From Roseomonas sp. (GTDB lineage: Bacteria; Pseudomonadota; Alphaproteobacteria; Acetobacterales; Acetobacteraceae), in assembly GCA_031180725.1 (NCBI GenBank), contig JAPSLO010000002.1, forward strand, positions 186,001-250,000: a stretch of DNA of 64,000 nucleotides. Reading direction: 5' to 3'. Below are positions 63,042 to 64,000 of the stretch, piece after piece. The notes under the pieces are model-generated. The model was not told the DNA's origin. It did no database searches and saw only the letters and a program-made list of their open reading frames with translations. Every line of letters begins with the position of its first letter. Position 1 is the stretch's first letter. Position numbers and translations under genes: made by a program.

Positions 63042-64000
63042 AGGCGCTGCTGGCAATCATCGCTGGCGCGCAACTGCTGGCCTGGCCGGCACTGATGAAT
63101 GGCTACCCCTTGGTCTTCATCGACACGGTCAGCTACCTGAACCACACCACGCTGCCGGAACTGCCCTGGGACAAGACGCAGGCCTATGGACCCTTCCTGC
63201 ACCTGTTCCACTGGCGGCGCAGCCTCTGGCCGGCGGTGGCCGCGCAGACGCTGATCGCCTCCCACCTCCTCTGGCTGGCGCAGCGCATGGCTCACGGGGA
63301 AGCCACCCCAGGGTGGCATCTGCTGCTCTGCCTCGGCCTGGCCTTGCTGACCGCAGCGCCTTGGTTCCTGGCGACGCTGATGCCGGATGGCTTCACGACA
63401 CTGGCGCCGCTTTGCCTTCTGCTGTTGGCGGCGGGGCGGCTCAGCCGTGCCGAAGCGGCTTGGGTGACGCTGCTCGGCAGCCTTGGGATCGCCGCTCATC
63501 TCTCCCACCTGCCGACCGCGGTGGCGTTGCTGGCCTTGATTGCGCTCGTGATGCGGCGGCCGGCGCCGGTCCTGCGGGCGACGCTGTCGGTCGGGCTGGC
63601 GGTCGCCTTCCTGATGGCCTCCAACCTGGTGGGCTTCGGGCGCGCCACGCTGTCCCCGCATGGCGCGGTCTTCCTGCTGGCGCGGCTGCAGGCCGATGGG
63701 CCGGCCGCCGCAGTGCTGCGCGCGCATTGCCCGGCGGCCGGCTGGCATCTCTGCGCCTTTGCCGATCGTCTGCCGATGGACAGCGACGAATTCCTCTGGG
63801 ACAGCGCCAGCCCGCTGAACCGGAATGCCGATGGCTCGCCGCGGCCGATGGGCGGAGTCGCCGGCGCGACCGAGGCGCGGGAGATCCTGGCCACCACGCT
63901 GCGCGAAAGGCCTTTGGCAGTCGTGCGTGCAATGCTGGGCAACATGATCCGCCAGCTCGGCATGACGCGGGTGGGTGACATGTTGGGCAATGCGCATCTG
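63038..64000 (+). CDS. Multi-pass membrane protein, second paralogue (3' end outside window)
   Basis: From ATG 63038 the frame is open to the window end (321 codons). It follows the previous protein domain by domain: WPALMNGYPLVFIDTVSYLNHTTLPELPWDKTQAYGPFLHLFHWRRSLW, LGIAAHLSHLPTAVALLAL, SPHGAVFLLARLQADGPAAAV, LCAFADRLPMDSDEFLW. The acidic residue in the first loop (IDTVSY) is retained. A tandem duplication of the whole gene with moderate divergence is the simplest explanation. Topology and role as for its neighbour. Confidence 0.75.
   Translation, partial: MKALLAIIAGAQLLAWPALMNGYPLVFIDTVSYLNHTTLPELPWDKTQAYGPFLHLFHWRRSLWPAVAAQTLIASHLLWLAQRMAHGEATPGWHLLLCLGLALLTAAPWFLATLMPDGFTTLAPLCLLLLAAGRLSRAEAAWVTLLGSLGIAAHLSHLPTAVALLALIALVMRRPAPVLRATLSVGLAVAFLMASNLVGFGRATLSPHGAVFLLARLQADGPAAAVLRAHCPAAGWHLCAFADRLPMDSDEFLWDSASPLNRNADGSPRPMGGVAGATEAREILATTLRERPLAVVRAMLGNMIRQLGMTRVGDMLGNAHL

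Overview
The window is high-GC DNA with tightly packed operons, many ATGA/GTGA start-stop overlaps, and the content of a heterotrophic alphaproteobacterium. The number of Bug/TctC-type binding proteins, NMT1/THI5-like binding proteins and amidohydrolases, plus a uvrC / pgsA / moaD / moaE neighbourhood, fits Acetobacteraceae and most likely a Roseomonas-like genus. That assignment is inferred from gene content, not from a marker gene. No rRNA, tRNA, CRISPR array or intact mobile element was found.

Layout. 0-6 kb: end of an SDR gene, a hairpin repeat, a signal-less binding protein with a methyltransferase, an IalB-like secreted protein, then rlmN, a MOSC protein and an MFS exporter. 6.1-10.8 kb: a five-gene ABC import operon (binding protein, TrzA/SAH-deaminase-type amidohydrolase, ATPase, two permeases). 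11-11.9 kb: a DUF2938 membrane protein beside a broken MerR regulator. 11.9-22 kb: an IclR regulator divergent from a CoA-dependent catabolic operon (NDP-forming acyl-CoA ligase, enoyl-CoA hydratase, acyl-CoA dehydrogenase, thiolase-like protein plus DUF35, second hydratase, Bug protein, racemase-like protein, second Bug protein). 22-26.5 kb: decay zone with GntR and Bug pseudogenes, an OYE plus DJ-1 pair, and IS630 and IS66 transposase remnants.

26.5-48 kb: an MFS transporter, a GntR regulator divergent from a DHDPS-family lyase with yjbQ, a serine hydrolase, a three-subunit molybdenum hydroxylase (minus strand), an old-yellow-enzyme, a minus-strand operon of ring-opening or deaminating amidohydrolases with an ornithine-cyclodeaminase-like protein and a binding protein, then modBC and two MoeA-type genes, one fused to a PBP-like domain. 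The region reads as uptake and hydrolytic/oxidative breakdown of an N-heterocycle together with supply of the molybdenum cofactor its hydroxylase needs. The substrate cannot be read from sequence.

48-64 kb: mostly housekeeping. It holds a stress-protein/PepSY pair, a CYTH triphosphatase-like protein, uvrB, an SRPBCC protein, a small secreted Cys protein, an SDR with folB, an AT-rich leader with two hairpins, uvrC, a decayed divergent SDR/LysR pair enclosing an RTX-repeat gene, then pgsA, a lipoprotein, moaD, moaE and two tandem paralogous multi-pass membrane proteins, the second cut by the window end.

Most notable observations: a dispersed hairpin element present twice with compensatory changes in its outer stem; a cysteine-less thiolase homologue paired with DUF35 in the CoA operon, suggesting a retro-aldolase; a racemase-fold protein lacking both catalytic cysteines between two Bug proteins; a candidate IclR operator straddling a perfect TATAAT; and twin GC-rich hairpins with the same loop between modC and the amidohydrolase operon.
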